Source of the DNA: Quercus robur
Lineage: Eukaryota; Streptophyta; Magnoliopsida; Fagales; Fagaceae
Direction: 5' to 3'
Length of the DNA: 64,000 bases
Assembly: GCF_932294415.1 (NCBI RefSeq)
Contig: NC_065535.1
Coordinates: 88,118,862-88,182,861 of the forward strand
Part shown: positions 32,523 through 44,100 of the stretch, in pieces
How positions within the stretch are numbered: position 1 is the stretch's first letter
How the letters are laid out: every line of letters begins with the position of its first letter
The notes under the pieces: generated by a model
The model's database searches: none
The model's input: the letters and a program-made list of their open reading frames with translations, nothing else
Told to the model about the DNA's origin: nothing
Translations under genes and position numbers: made by a program

Positions 32523-34159
32523 TGTATGATTTAAGCACGCGTATCATCTTCCATGCTCTCCCTAACGGAAAAAGACGAATACTGTTAATTACCAGTTACC
32601 ACCTATCTTCTGTATCACACTCACATGTCCACGTCACACAACGCACGTCTGTACCTTCTAGCAAATGAAAAATAACTTAGAAATACAGCCAAACACACAA
32701 GTCCTTTCTCTCTAAGAATCATAGTGAGGGCAAGGATCAAGGACTAAGGAGTGGACACCCACAACATTGTTACATAAATTAAGAGACCCATCAGTTTTTT
32801 TTTTTCTTCTCTTTCACCTTCTCAGCTTCTATGGAGGCTCCTTCCAAGGTTCTGTGACATTATATATGTTACATACTTATAATAAAGCTCCTACCATGGT
32901 GGGTATTCACAGTGTTTACCACTATGGCAGTGGCACAAGACAACTACTTCATGTAAAATGGAAATGGTTCCTGATTTCTTTTGGGTGTAAATGACTATTT
33001 TTGGTTGAAAGGATGTGAACTTTGTAAAATCTGGTAGAATCTTTGAGCTTTAGTTGGCCCCAACAACAATTCACCAAGAGGCTATGAAAAGCTTTTTCCA
33101 TCATCTATTATTACTAGTGGTTAGGCAGGTAGAGTGGTGTCACACAAAGTCCAGAAGTTAGGTGTAGATATGGGAAACCTTTCTATTCAATAGGAACAGT
33201 GACACAAAACTTAATTAGTTTACCCCCTAGAAAGAGAAATTGTAAATGTCAAAGGGATACCCTTTCCCAATCCCAAACTATTCAGTGAATTTAATTATGC
33301 AAAGGACAACTTTGTATAAGTTTTTGGCTGGAACCAGAAATTGGGTATTGTTCTTACTTTTATCTGCTGAGTGCTGGAAAAGCTTATTGGGTGTAAAAAC
33401 AGAAAAGAGACAGACAGCATCCTTGACATCAAAGCAAGACCAAAAACAAGGGGTACAAAAGTAAATTCACATTCATTGACCTAGTATAATTATAATAATG
33501 TGAAAAGGAAAAGAGGAACCCATTGAGAAAAAACACCACCATCACAAAACCAAACCCAAAGCCTAAAAATAGGGGGTAGTACCAAAAAAACAAAAGAGCA
33601 ACTGCAACAGCACACATCAGATACATATATCAGTAACAGGCTATCATTCATACCCATTTAACTCTCTCTGCTTTTTTTCAGCCAAGTCCTCAACTTTCTC
33701 TCTCTAAAAGACTCTTATCTCTATCTCTCTCTGTCTAACACACAGGCCAACAACACATACAAAGAAAGAAGAAACATGGAAAATCCACGCACCCTCACCT
33801 CCCTATCAAAAAACAAAGGAAGAGTCCACACCACCCAACTCTCTCTCTCTTCTCTCTCTCTTCAATGGCCCAGCTGGACCAAAATTTATGTAGAAGAAAA
33901 ACAAAAAAGAAAGAAAGAAAGAATGGGAAAGAAAAGAAAGAGAAGATAGATTTAGATGTCTTCAAATGTCCTCCAACCAAACCCACCTCACATACTCACT
34001 CTCTTTCATTTAAAAAAAAAAAAAAAAAACCATGTTGCCAACAATACCCTTCTGCAACCCCCCAAAAAATCCCCATCTTCATCACTGTCTCTCAAAAGAA
34101 CATTATTTTTCACCGAGTTATGTGGGCTTTTTTGGGTTTCTTTGTCTAGGTCAGAGTTT
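32523..34159. other. Upstream intergenic region of the DLNQ-repeat gene
   Basis: No gene is recognised. The part nearest the gene becomes rich in CT and GA tracts (from about 33660), with a run of A18 near 34013-34030. It probably contains the promoter, but no single element could be pinned down. Confidence 0.5.
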
Positions 34160-34442
34160 TCACAGAGAAAACAGGGAAAGCAAGAACCTTCTCACCACTT
34201 CCCTTCTATCTATATCTTTCTCTTTCATATTTGTCTTTCTTGCTTCTTTCTCTCTTATCTTTCTTCCTCTCCTTCTCTCTTTCTTTCTCTCTTTCAAAGT
34301 TTCATTCTTTATCACCTATCTCTCTCTCTCTCTCTCTCTTCCTCTTTCTTTTTTTTCATTACCCATCATCTCTCTGTGTTTCTCTCTCCCTCTCTGTTTT
34401 CTCTCTCTTTAGTTTTTGGTTCTTGGCTTTTCGGTTGATCTG
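34160..34442 (+). promoter_or_regulatory. CT-rich 5' leader of the DLNQ-repeat gene
   Basis: About 200 bases of almost pure pyrimidine, TCTTTCTC and (CT)n, run up to the start codon at 34443. Such Y-rich leaders are common in plant promoters and 5' UTRs. Open frames in other phases here are low-complexity products of the tract. The transcription start is not defined. Confidence 0.55.
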
Positions 34443-36438
34443 ATGAAGAAGATGAAGATGAAGATGAAAGGGGTTGTTGCTAAAGAGTCTTCTCCATATG
34501 TTGTGGGTGAGGACCCAAGAACCAGGTTGAGGCATCAGAGTCTCTTACTGGACTTTGAAGAGCTACAGAAGGTAATTTCTATTGTGGGTTTCCAGGGATT
34601 TGTAATTTCTTTTGTGGGTTTCAACAGATCTGATGTTTTGTTTGATATTCTGGAGGTTTAGTGTTTTCTTTTTCTTCTGGTTTTATGGTTCTCTTTGATT
34701 TGGCTTTTTTATGGTGTTTGGTTGCTTAGAAAATCGAGTGCATGAAAGAGAAAATTAATATTTTGGATCTTATTTTTGATTTTGTAGTTTTAAACTTTTG
34801 ATTCCAGGAAGCAAAAGATCTTGACTAAGCAAAGCCAAAAAAATTGATTTCTTTTTTTGTGTGTTAAAACTATTGGTTTCAAAATTTTATTTGCTTGATT
34901 TTCTTACCCTATCCTCTGTTTAATTGCTAAGAAAATTTGATAAAGAAGAAGTGGAATTGAAGTTTTATATAACATTTTTCCTGTTGGTATGTCTGGTTTT
35001 TTTCAAATATAATGAGCACCCATCAACATTCCTAATACAATTTTCTTTTCTTGGGTGTTCAGATTGCTATCTTCTTTGTATTCCAATTTTTCCCATCATC
35101 CTAACTGATCAAAGGGGAGGTTTTTGTTTTTAGTATTTAGTACTCATGTGAGTTCAATCTGTTATTCCCTTGCTTGGCACCTTTGCTGTTGTCGTTGCTG
35201 ACTTTTTGTTCTTTTTTATTTTTGATGAATGAGTTTTGGCTGAGGGGAGGGAAAGATTCTATCTTCTGGTTATTGTATTTGTTAATTGGCAGTCCTTTTA
35301 CATTGATTATATGCTTTAGATTCCCGTAAAATTCTTTTATAGTATAGAAGGTTCAACTTTAATTTGTAGGTTTTTCTTTGTAGTTTCTGAGAAAATTGCC
35401 TTTGGGTTTTCCTTGGAAATTTTTTTTGCCCCTACATCTGTTTGTGTTCTCCTCTTGCTAACTTGATTAGATATGTCTTGTTGGGTTTATGAGCTCTTGG
35501 CTACTGTGAATTATGTATGGCTTTTATCTTGAGATAGCCAGATATGGGGATATTTATAATATTGAAGCATATTTCAGGAAACGGAAGCCATGAAGAATAA
35601 ACTGCAGATGATGAAACAGAAAAAATTGACTCTCTCAACGGAAGTCCGGTATGAATTGTGCCTTTTTAAATTTGGTAAATTGGGATAATGTACAATCATT
35701 TATCCAAGAAGGTAATAACTGGGGCCACATTTTATTATCTCTTTAATTGCAGATTTTTGAGGAAACGATACAAATACTTGATTACAAACCAGTCTCCAAA
35801 ACCACAGCCAAAGCAAGATTTTGTGCAACCACAGAAGTTTGATACACGAAATAATGGTGCTACAAAGGGAAAGAAATACAGTAAAAAAGAAGTGGCATTG
35901 CGCCACCCAGTTCTAGTTTCTGATTTAAACCGAAAGGAAAGGATTTACAATGGAGGAGAAGCCACCTTGAGGAAACCTGCTTCAATTTTTGACTTAAACC
36001 AGAAGGTTAGGGCTTTCAATGGAAAGGAAGCCGCTTTACCAACTTCTGCACCAAAATTTGACCTGAACCAGAAGGAAAGGATCTATAGTGGAAAAGATGC
36101 CGCTAAGCGGAACAGTACTCCAGTTTTCGACTTGAACCAGATTTCGGTAAATATTTAGCAACCATTGTGAATGATGAGCTTTAAGTTATAGCATTTGCTA
36201 TTTCTGCGAGCTAATGGCTTCTGTTGATTTTGTTTTACTGTAGACAGAGGAAGAGGAAATACAGGCTGATTGTGAGCCATTGAGAACAGAGGAGTCAAAG
36301 AAAAGTTTACTTAGAGGTGGAAGTGATGAGCAACTCAATGATATGAAGATATCAATTTGTAGGAATGTCGGAAGTGGGTCAAATCGAGCAGGAAAACGGA
36401 AGATTTCATGGCAAGATCAGGTGGCTTTAAGAGTTTGA
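34443..36438 (+). CDS. Coiled-coil protein with four DLNQ repeats, 4 exons, 262 aa (function unknown)
   Basis: Exons: 34443-34571, 35578-35648, 35753-36146, 36244-36438; GT-AG introns, open frame, TGA stop. The N-terminus is Lys/Met-rich (MKKMKMKMKG). Residues 24-75 hold DPRTRLRHQSLLLDFEELQK and a predicted coiled coil ending VRFLRKRYKYL. Residues 109-198 are four tandem 23-residue repeats, the last cut short, of the form (Y/F)xGKEAALxxxxxxFDLNQKERI. The tail is acidic (TEEEEIQADCE) and closes with the basic GKRKISWQDQVALRV. I recall similar uncharacterised plant proteins but no tested function. DLN cores resemble EAR-type repression motifs and the basic stretches could be nuclear localisation signals; both are inference. 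The start at 34443 follows a CT-rich leader with no closer in-frame ATG. Confidence 0.88.
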
Positions 36439-38746
36439 GATGTTTCTTCAATTGCAATTGAAGATCCTATACTTTCTTGGGGGTAAAAAAAAAATGTTGC
36501 CATATCTTGTTGTGTACTTAAAATCTTCATTTTTCTTTTGTAGTTTTGTTGGGGTTCTTCCCTCCAGTGTAAAGTCGAAATAGTTTTATATATATTGAAC
36601 ATATAGATGAAACAATGGAATTGATGCTCAGGAATCGAATAGGTGTTGACATATCTTTGAACATCTCTTTTATGATTCTTTTCCTCCATTTAGTTTATGA
36701 ATGCATGTGGCTTTTAAAAGGAACTTGCAACTCTATTCATTCTGAGAGGGTGGGCTCTGGGTATTTGCAGATGGTCTCAAGTCTCAACATCCATGTCACA
36801 ACAAATAATATGACGTGAAACTTAGACACAGTTTCTTTCTTAGGTGTTGTTTTGTAGGTTCTTAATTAAATTTACGATGTGACCACATTGGCTAATGTAT
36901 TAGGAAAGATGTTTTCTTCACCTAACAACAATTAAATTAGTCACATCGGGTAATGTATTAGGAAAGATGTTTTCTTCACCTAACAACAATTAAATTCAAG
37001 TCATATGAATGAATTTAATTGTGAAACTTAGGTTGTAACATATTAGAAAAAGTTTTATCCATTTATGTTGAAACAATGTCTACACCCTTTGTTTAACCTC
37101 CGTAATCATGATCATGTAACATGAATGTTCCCTCCCTTGCTGTTAAAATAGCACTATAATTTTGTGTTGACTGGGGCATTTCTTTTTTATTCTATCTAAA
37201 ACATAATACCCCTATGCCAATTATGGCTGTGACAAAATAATCTCTTACCTCCCCAAGAAACAAAGATGATTAATTTGGGCTTGGGTAGGAACTGCCACAT
37301 TTTTTTTTTTTGGGCTGTTACATTTCCAACTATTTCTGGAGGATACTAGTAGCATTGTATAAAGTAATTGTTAATACATATTGTTAGTTGTTGGTTTGAA
37401 AGGAAGGAAAGCAATGGCCACTAAGCAGATGAATGTTTGTTTTCTTGGTGGAAACAAAAGGAGTAATAATGTTGCTTCTTCTTATTCTTTGGCTACTCCT
37501 AGTAACGTTGTTTTCAGCTTACGTAGGGAACTACCACTTTTATGTTACTTTACTGTTAAGCGATTGGAAATTGTTTTGTGGAAAAAGGATGGGAAAGCAA
37601 AGGCCACTACTAACCAGGTCGACGTTAGTAAGTCTTGCGGTGGAAAATGAATCGGAGAATATTAATATTGGTAGTTGTGGTTCAAATGATATCTAACTTA
37701 TCAATAGCAGTTGACGCTGTAGATTGTAATCGATGCATACAGTATACTAAAAGCAGTGTTAATGATGATTTTTATAAGAAAATAAAGTTACATTAATCAC
37801 AATCTCCTGCTTATAAAATTTGTTATGTTTGTATATTATTATGTGTCTATTTGTTTGGCATCAACTTATAAGCTTTTTTTTTTTTTTTACAGCTTTTTAA
37901 CACCTCACATTTTCCAGCATTTTTTTTTCATTTTTAAATTTTTTTTTCAAGATACAGGCATACTTTTGTACACTTTCATAGTATCTTGTGATCCTATCTG
38001 CAGCATAATGATAATGATATGTCATATGGGGGCAAAGAAATATTTACTTTGTACGATTAAGAAATTGATGCACTTTGACAAGTCATATATTAGTGGCCTT
38101 GACTATAGTGGACAGAAGACTTCACATCATCCTCATTGCCGGCAACTAAATTCAGCTCTTTGTTTATTGGGAAATATACTATTAACAAAAAAAATCCAAG
38201 TTTACAGCCTCATAACGTTGAGCAGCTAATTGTAAACAAACAAAAAGACTAACCAGAAAACAATTAGGACTTTTTCATTACAAAACAACTGTTGGGCTAT
38301 AATATTTTTCATAACTGTTTTCCATGCAATAATGTGTAAAGAAAGTGGCGTTAACGATAGACTTAAGTGAAAGTAATATTCCAATTACTATAGGTCATGT
38401 CAATAATGGTAAAAAAATGTTATATCCCTAGCATTACTTTTTTCTATTTAATGCATACGAATCCCTGATCCCTTAGGTTGGCTACCAATTGAAGCAAGCT
38501 TGTCAGCAAATCAAACTGGCCTAATTTTAGAGTAATATCCTACAATCCCCTCCAGTCAAAGTAATATCCTACTAAGTATTGTAACAAGTAGTCCAGTAAT
38601 GAGGAATTGATGCGGAGATAGAAGGAATTTATAAACTACAATTGAATCAACTACCAATATGAAGTTGAAGTCTGCAAAACCTAATAACTATGCTAATCTG
38701 AGAGCTCCGTGAACCGCCTACAATTCAACTAGGCAATTGGAAGTAA
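36439..38746. other. Downstream intergenic region, no supported gene
   Basis: It contains the probable 3' UTR of the DLNQ-repeat gene (to about 36840) and a tandem duplication listed separately. Open frames at 37381-37696 and 37825-38229 have no recognisable domain and look incidental. Confidence 0.6.
36893..36996. repeat. Tandem duplication, two exact 46-bp copies at 58-bp spacing
   Basis: 36893-36938 and 36951-36996 are identical, starting TAATGTATTAGGAAAGATG and ending CAATTAAATT. The preceding CACAT(T/C)GG is nearly repeated too, so the duplicated unit is about 58 bp. It lies about 450 bp downstream of a stop codon. Confidence 0.95.
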
Positions 38747-38970
38747 GCGAGCGTTTGGATCACGTCCACGTTTGAATGTTTTGCGTTTCAACACCCCCTT
38801 TTTTCTTTTTCTTTTTTGGAATAGCACTTGGTGCACTGTTTATGGGACATGAACAGTGTATCAAGGCATATGAACAGTATTTTTTAAATGTGAACAGTAA
38901 CCGAAAATTAATTTTTTTATTATTTTCAGTTTTCAATTTTCAGCAAAATAAGCAGTATCCAAACGCATCC
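38747..38970. mobile_element. Tourist-like MITE, TAA target duplication
   Basis: Flanked by TAA (38744-38746, 38971-38973). The ends are GCGAGCGTTTGGATCACG and, reversed, GGATGCGTTTGGATAC. The interior has GAACAGT/CACTGTT repeats and CAGCAAAATAAG as in the copy at 9183-9495, so it belongs to the same family. Confidence 0.85.
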
Positions 38971-39333
38971 TAAATGCAACTTTAAATTAAAAACTCACCA
39001 GCCAGGTGCAATTGGGATCACATATAATACCTCTTGCTCTAGACAAGCCTGAATTACCTTTAGAGCCATCATATAGACCTGACCAAATTCTGGAGGGGTC
39101 CAGAAATCTAAGTAGGAATTTGACTTACTAAGAGAGTAGAGAGAGTCAGAAACAATGTAATCATCATTTAGTCTGTCGGGTTAACAAATGACAGTTGTCC
39201 TAAATGGAAACTGACCAAACTTAGGGACTAACAAGTAAAATACAGGGTCTAAATTGAACAGATATATTTCACAAGTTAAACAGAACCATAGTCGCAACCC
39301 CAAACCTGAATCTCATACTGGATATGAACCTGA

Positions 39334-41115
39334 TTAATCTGCATCTACAATAACAATTACTGGTGTCCTCTTAATTGCTTCTTTGGCCATAACATCTGCT
39401 ACACCTTTTGCCTTTTGAGTAGCATGTGACTGACTTGTTTTTTCAGCTACCAAATTTGTATCTTGTGCCTTTTGAGCAGAACCAGATGATGCTGTACTGA
39501 CAACTCCATCTTTTTGACCACGTTTCTGAAGCCGAGCCCTGTGCTTCTTCCCCTTTATATGAGTCTCCATCACTACTCGAGAGTATGCACCTTTTTGACA
39601 CATTTCACACCAAAACTTAAACATCTTGTTCCTTTCAAACCCTTCTGTTTTAGCAGATCCCTGCTCTGCTTTTGTACTGTTTGTCTTCTCAGAATCTTCT
39701 GCAGTTTGGTTTTCTGGCAGTGTAACTCGCTGATTTTTACTCTTCAAACATCCTGTCATCTCCATTTTCTGGCCTGAATCAACCCCAGTTTCATTCTGCT
39801 TAAGTGATTTCCCTTCTACTTTTGCCTCCTGTCCTGAGGTCCCAAAATCAGGGCTCTCTGTAAGCTTTGAATGCATTGTAGCTTTTTTTGTTGATGGTGT
39901 AGAGCTGGTACTCCTGCCCGTTCTCTGAGCTCTAAGCCCTGCTTCCTTGGCCTTGTGCTTCCTACCTTGAAGGTGTTCATTCAAAGCTCTCTCACTTAAG
40001 GCACTAACCTGACAGATAGCACAACTCCACTCCTCCTTGGGTCTCTTCTTTAAACCAAAAGGTGGGAGCTCACTAGTGTCCCCTGCAGATGCTGTTTCAG
40101 CTTTCCGCTTTGCTCCAGAAATATTTGGAGTGGGCTTAGCCTGCAATAGAATACTCAAACACAATACATAAGAGGAAACTCTTGTATATAATCACCTGGT
40201 GAATAGTGAAACCTCAAGCATCATTTCTCATGTAAATCCCACCCGCCACATTTAACAGTATAGGATAAATCTAACTTCCAATTACCTTATTTCAAGCAAT
40301 TTAACAAGAAATATAATGTTTTGGAAATTTGACCAGATCTGAACATTGGAAAGGAGAACTAAGGATTTAGCATGAAGTATTTTTTATTATAGAGTTGGGG
40401 AATGTTGCTATATGTCATTTCTCAAGGGGTAAATCCAGTTCCTACCCATAACACTTTCATCAACCACACCCAATTCAACAATAACCAAGCCTTAGTCCCA
40501 AAATTTTGGGACCGGCTATGAATTCTCTACAGACTAGTCAAGATCAGCCACATGTATTGTTTTCCGCCATTCTATTCTATTTTGGAGTTATTCTATCTAT
40601 GACTTCCTTAACTGATATGTCATTTTCACTCACTTTAACAAAACTTTTGGTATTTCAATAACTATTTCGTTCCCTCAACTTAAATTAACTTACTCTTTCT
40701 CATTGTCACATTAATCACTTTCCTCTAAACATAACCAAACTATCTTAAGTGACTCTCCCTTAATTGGGGACTCCCTATCTTTAACATTGTGTTTGAATGA
40801 AGAAATTGTTAAATACACAGAATTTTACAAATGACAAGGTTTACATCTCCATCATTTACAAATTTCATAATTTGGATGTAATGTGAGACTAATACTTCAT
40901 ATACTACAGAGACATCGTTTTGCATACGCCATCATTTTGCATAAACCACCATTTAAGGAAAAAAACCAAATTGTCTTTGATCAGATTTAAACCCATCATT
41001 TTCACAACAACCCTTCTCTCATGGTTGTGCTCCAATCTGTTCTGCACTAAATCTTCCTTCTCCCCCTTCCTCTTTTTCTAATCTTCTCTCTCACTTGACT
41101 TCCATGGCCAAAAAC

Positions 41116-41147
<32 letters not shown>

Positions 41148-44100
41148 CTTACATTGATGATGGCGGCACAGGGTGGTTTGGCAGTAGCTCTTGGCTATAT
41201 AGCTGTAAGTAGGTTCGGGCTGGGGAGGGCTTATTCTAGGATTTGGGCTTTCACAACCACATTCAACGGTCATGGGTGATGGTTTTGCAATGGGTTCTGA
41301 TAAACTTACAATAGTCAGTAATATGCCGGAGGCAGTGGTTTTGATTTGTTCCTTGAACAATCATGGTTTTACTGTAGTGGGTGTTTAGGCTGGATTTGCC
41401 TGATTGAGGTGGAATTTGTGGTTGGGATTTTGGCCTTACAAATTTTGGCCAAAAGTTTTTGAGGATATTTTAATTTTCCACCTTTACAGCCAATCTCAGA
41501 ATTTAAAATGATGGCTTAACTTCAAATTCTAGGCTTCTAGCTACAAATACCTTGCCCAAACACACAGTAAGTGGATTTCCTCATTTTGAATCGTATGTTT
41601 ACTTTTATTTACTTATCATCTTGAACACTTTCAATTCAGCTACACTTCTCTACTTCATCCACCTTGCTATTATTCTATAATTCACATTTTCTTAAATCCC
41701 TGTATCTTTATAAATTATTTATCTAAGATATCAAAATCTTTCGCTCTTAGGTATCTCTTGGCCATCAAGTCTTTTACAGCCTCGTCATCTTTTTTCTATT
41801 TTGCTAAACTTTTTTTTTTTTTTTTGATAGATAATGGAATTGTATTAATCAAAAGTCCAGGTACACCGGGGGTGTACATGGATAACAGTGCATCAAACAC
41901 ATAAATTACAAAGATCAAGCATTTCTAAAAATTTAGAACAAGGAAAGAGATTAAAGGAAGAACTCCACTCCAGCAAGGTGTGAAGAAGAGATTTAAATTC
42001 TGAAATAGACCGTTCCTTCCCTTCGAAACATCTTGAGCTCCGTTCTCACCAAATACACCATAGGACAAAATGTGGGATAGCCCTCCATAAATCAATGCTC
42101 CGAAATTCTAAAGTGTCTCACCAAAATTCTAACTTGACATTAATTCCACATCTAGTTCCATGCACAACCTATATCATCTACAAAGGGCATATACACCAAG
42201 CAACTTCCTCTTGAATTGATTCAGTGAGCTTATCCATCACTAAAGCAAAGAAATATTGACTTAATGATGATTCTTGGTGCAAATCTAAAGTCATAGGAAA
42301 CTCATTTGTGATGCCTCCTTTTCTTATCACATAAGTTACAACTCTGTCATACATATTCTTAATCAACTTAATATATAAAGATCTTTACTTTTTATATTTT
42401 TCCATTAGGAGTCTAAATACGAAAATTGCTTCCGTGGTAGATACCCTAGTATTAAACCAAATTATTTCTCTGTTGTTCAATGTCTTAACCTATATTCAAT
42501 CACTATCCCAAATTTTTATAACGTAACTCATTAGTTTAATTCCTCAATAATTTGCAAGTTTTGAATATCTTCCTTGCTCTCATAAATAGGTATTAGACTA
42601 CTTTGCCTCCACTCACAAGGCATTTTTGTTAACACTTAAGATCTCATTGAAATTGTTTGTCAATTAGTGTACATCCAAGCATTTCCAATCTTTAATAAAA
42701 TTTCATAAAGTCCCATGACCTTTCATATTTCCATTCTCCTCAATGCGTCCTTTACTTGCTCATCAAAATTCTTTGAACAAACCTATGATTTATATTCTCA
42801 ATTGGGTTACTCAATTCGCGCTAATCTTTTGTATTGCTTCCATTAAAAAGTTTGTTACAATAATTTTTCATCTCTTTTTAAAAAGCTCTTTAATGCAATT
42901 GAAACCGTTCAAGTCTCTTCTTTTCATTTCCCTTGTTTTGGCATGGTTATAAATGTTCTTTTCTTCATCATTCATCCCCAACTTGCCATACAATTTACTA
43001 ATAATTTGCTTAGCCTCTTGGACAACTTTTTTTACTTTACTCTTCACCACTATATTATTTTCACAACCCAAATTTTCTCTACATCTAGGTAGGCTTCTAT
43101 AGCTTCTTTTTAATCTAATTGATGCTTGAACCTCCTTACTCCACCCCAAAGTCTCCTTAGTTGATCGCCCAAATCCTTTAGATTCTCCAAAAATTTCTTT
43201 AGCCACTCCTTTAATACAATTAGAAATGTCATTCCATCTTATCATCATCTTTGTCTAAATTTCACTTTCCTTCTTTGATCATTTTATCTTTAAACACATT
43301 TTGTTTCTTCCCCTTCAAACCCCACCATCTCATCCTTGGGTTTCTTTGTCTTTTCCTTCTTCTAATGCAAATATTACCACCAACCTATGGTAAGTAATTA
43401 TCTATTCTGGTATACCTTACAATCGTTACAACATCTACTACAACATCAATCCTTAGTTCCAAATTTTTGGAGTTGGCTATGGGACTAAGCCTTAGACCTA
43501 AATCATTACAACATCTCATGATGAAATTTATTTGACTAATGATTTAGGTCAAATATTAACTAACATCTCAAGTGTTAGTTAATATCCAATTATACACTGT
43601 TACAAAAAAATTTAGGTCTCCTCCAATAAAAATCTTTTCCACATTTGGTAACCCTTAAATCAATTCATCCATATCCTTCCCAAATTTTTGCTTTATGTAT
43701 TCTTCCAATCTTATTTGAGGAGCATAAGCACTAATTAAGTTAATGGCCTCTTCTCCTAGGATAAGTTTTATTGACATAATTCTATCTCTTATCTCCTAAC
43801 CTCAACAAGTTCTTTTTTAAGACTTTTACCTATGATTATATATACCCCATTTTCATTCTTATCTTGCATGTTCAAAATTTGTAGATTTCTCACCAACCCA
43901 TTCAATCCCCAAAAGACATTATATTTATTCTCCACCTAGTCATTGTATATACTATTTCCATTAGTTTCCCTTATAAAAGACCCTATATTCTAAGGCTCTG
44001 GTTGGTTGGGAGAATGGAAAATGTTAGGAGGATAAGTGGAAGAATAAAAAATATTTGTGTTTGGTAGAGAGGATGGAAAAGTTGAAGGATTGAGAGTAAA

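Noticed and set aside
33956-34438. Open frames up to 160 aa over the CT-rich region before 34443
   Set aside because: They consist of Ser/Leu/Phe runs made by the pyrimidine tract, occur in all three phases and have no domain; they are leader sequence, not genes.
34416-34442. Upstream extension of the DLNQ-repeat protein
   Set aside because: The extension would begin with TTG; the first in-frame ATG is at 34443, which starts the conserved-looking Lys/Met-rich end.
37381-37696. Two overlapping frames of about 88 aa
   Set aside because: No domain and the two phases look equally protein-like; most likely chance or an unrecognised repeat.
37825-38229. 134-aa frame downstream of the DLNQ-repeat gene
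   Set aside because: It starts in Phe-rich low-complexity translated from T tracts and shows no known motif.
39514-39777. Plus-strand frame of 87 aa opposite the zinc-finger exon
   Set aside because: It is the antisense shadow of exon 3, which has two intact zinc fingers on the minus strand.
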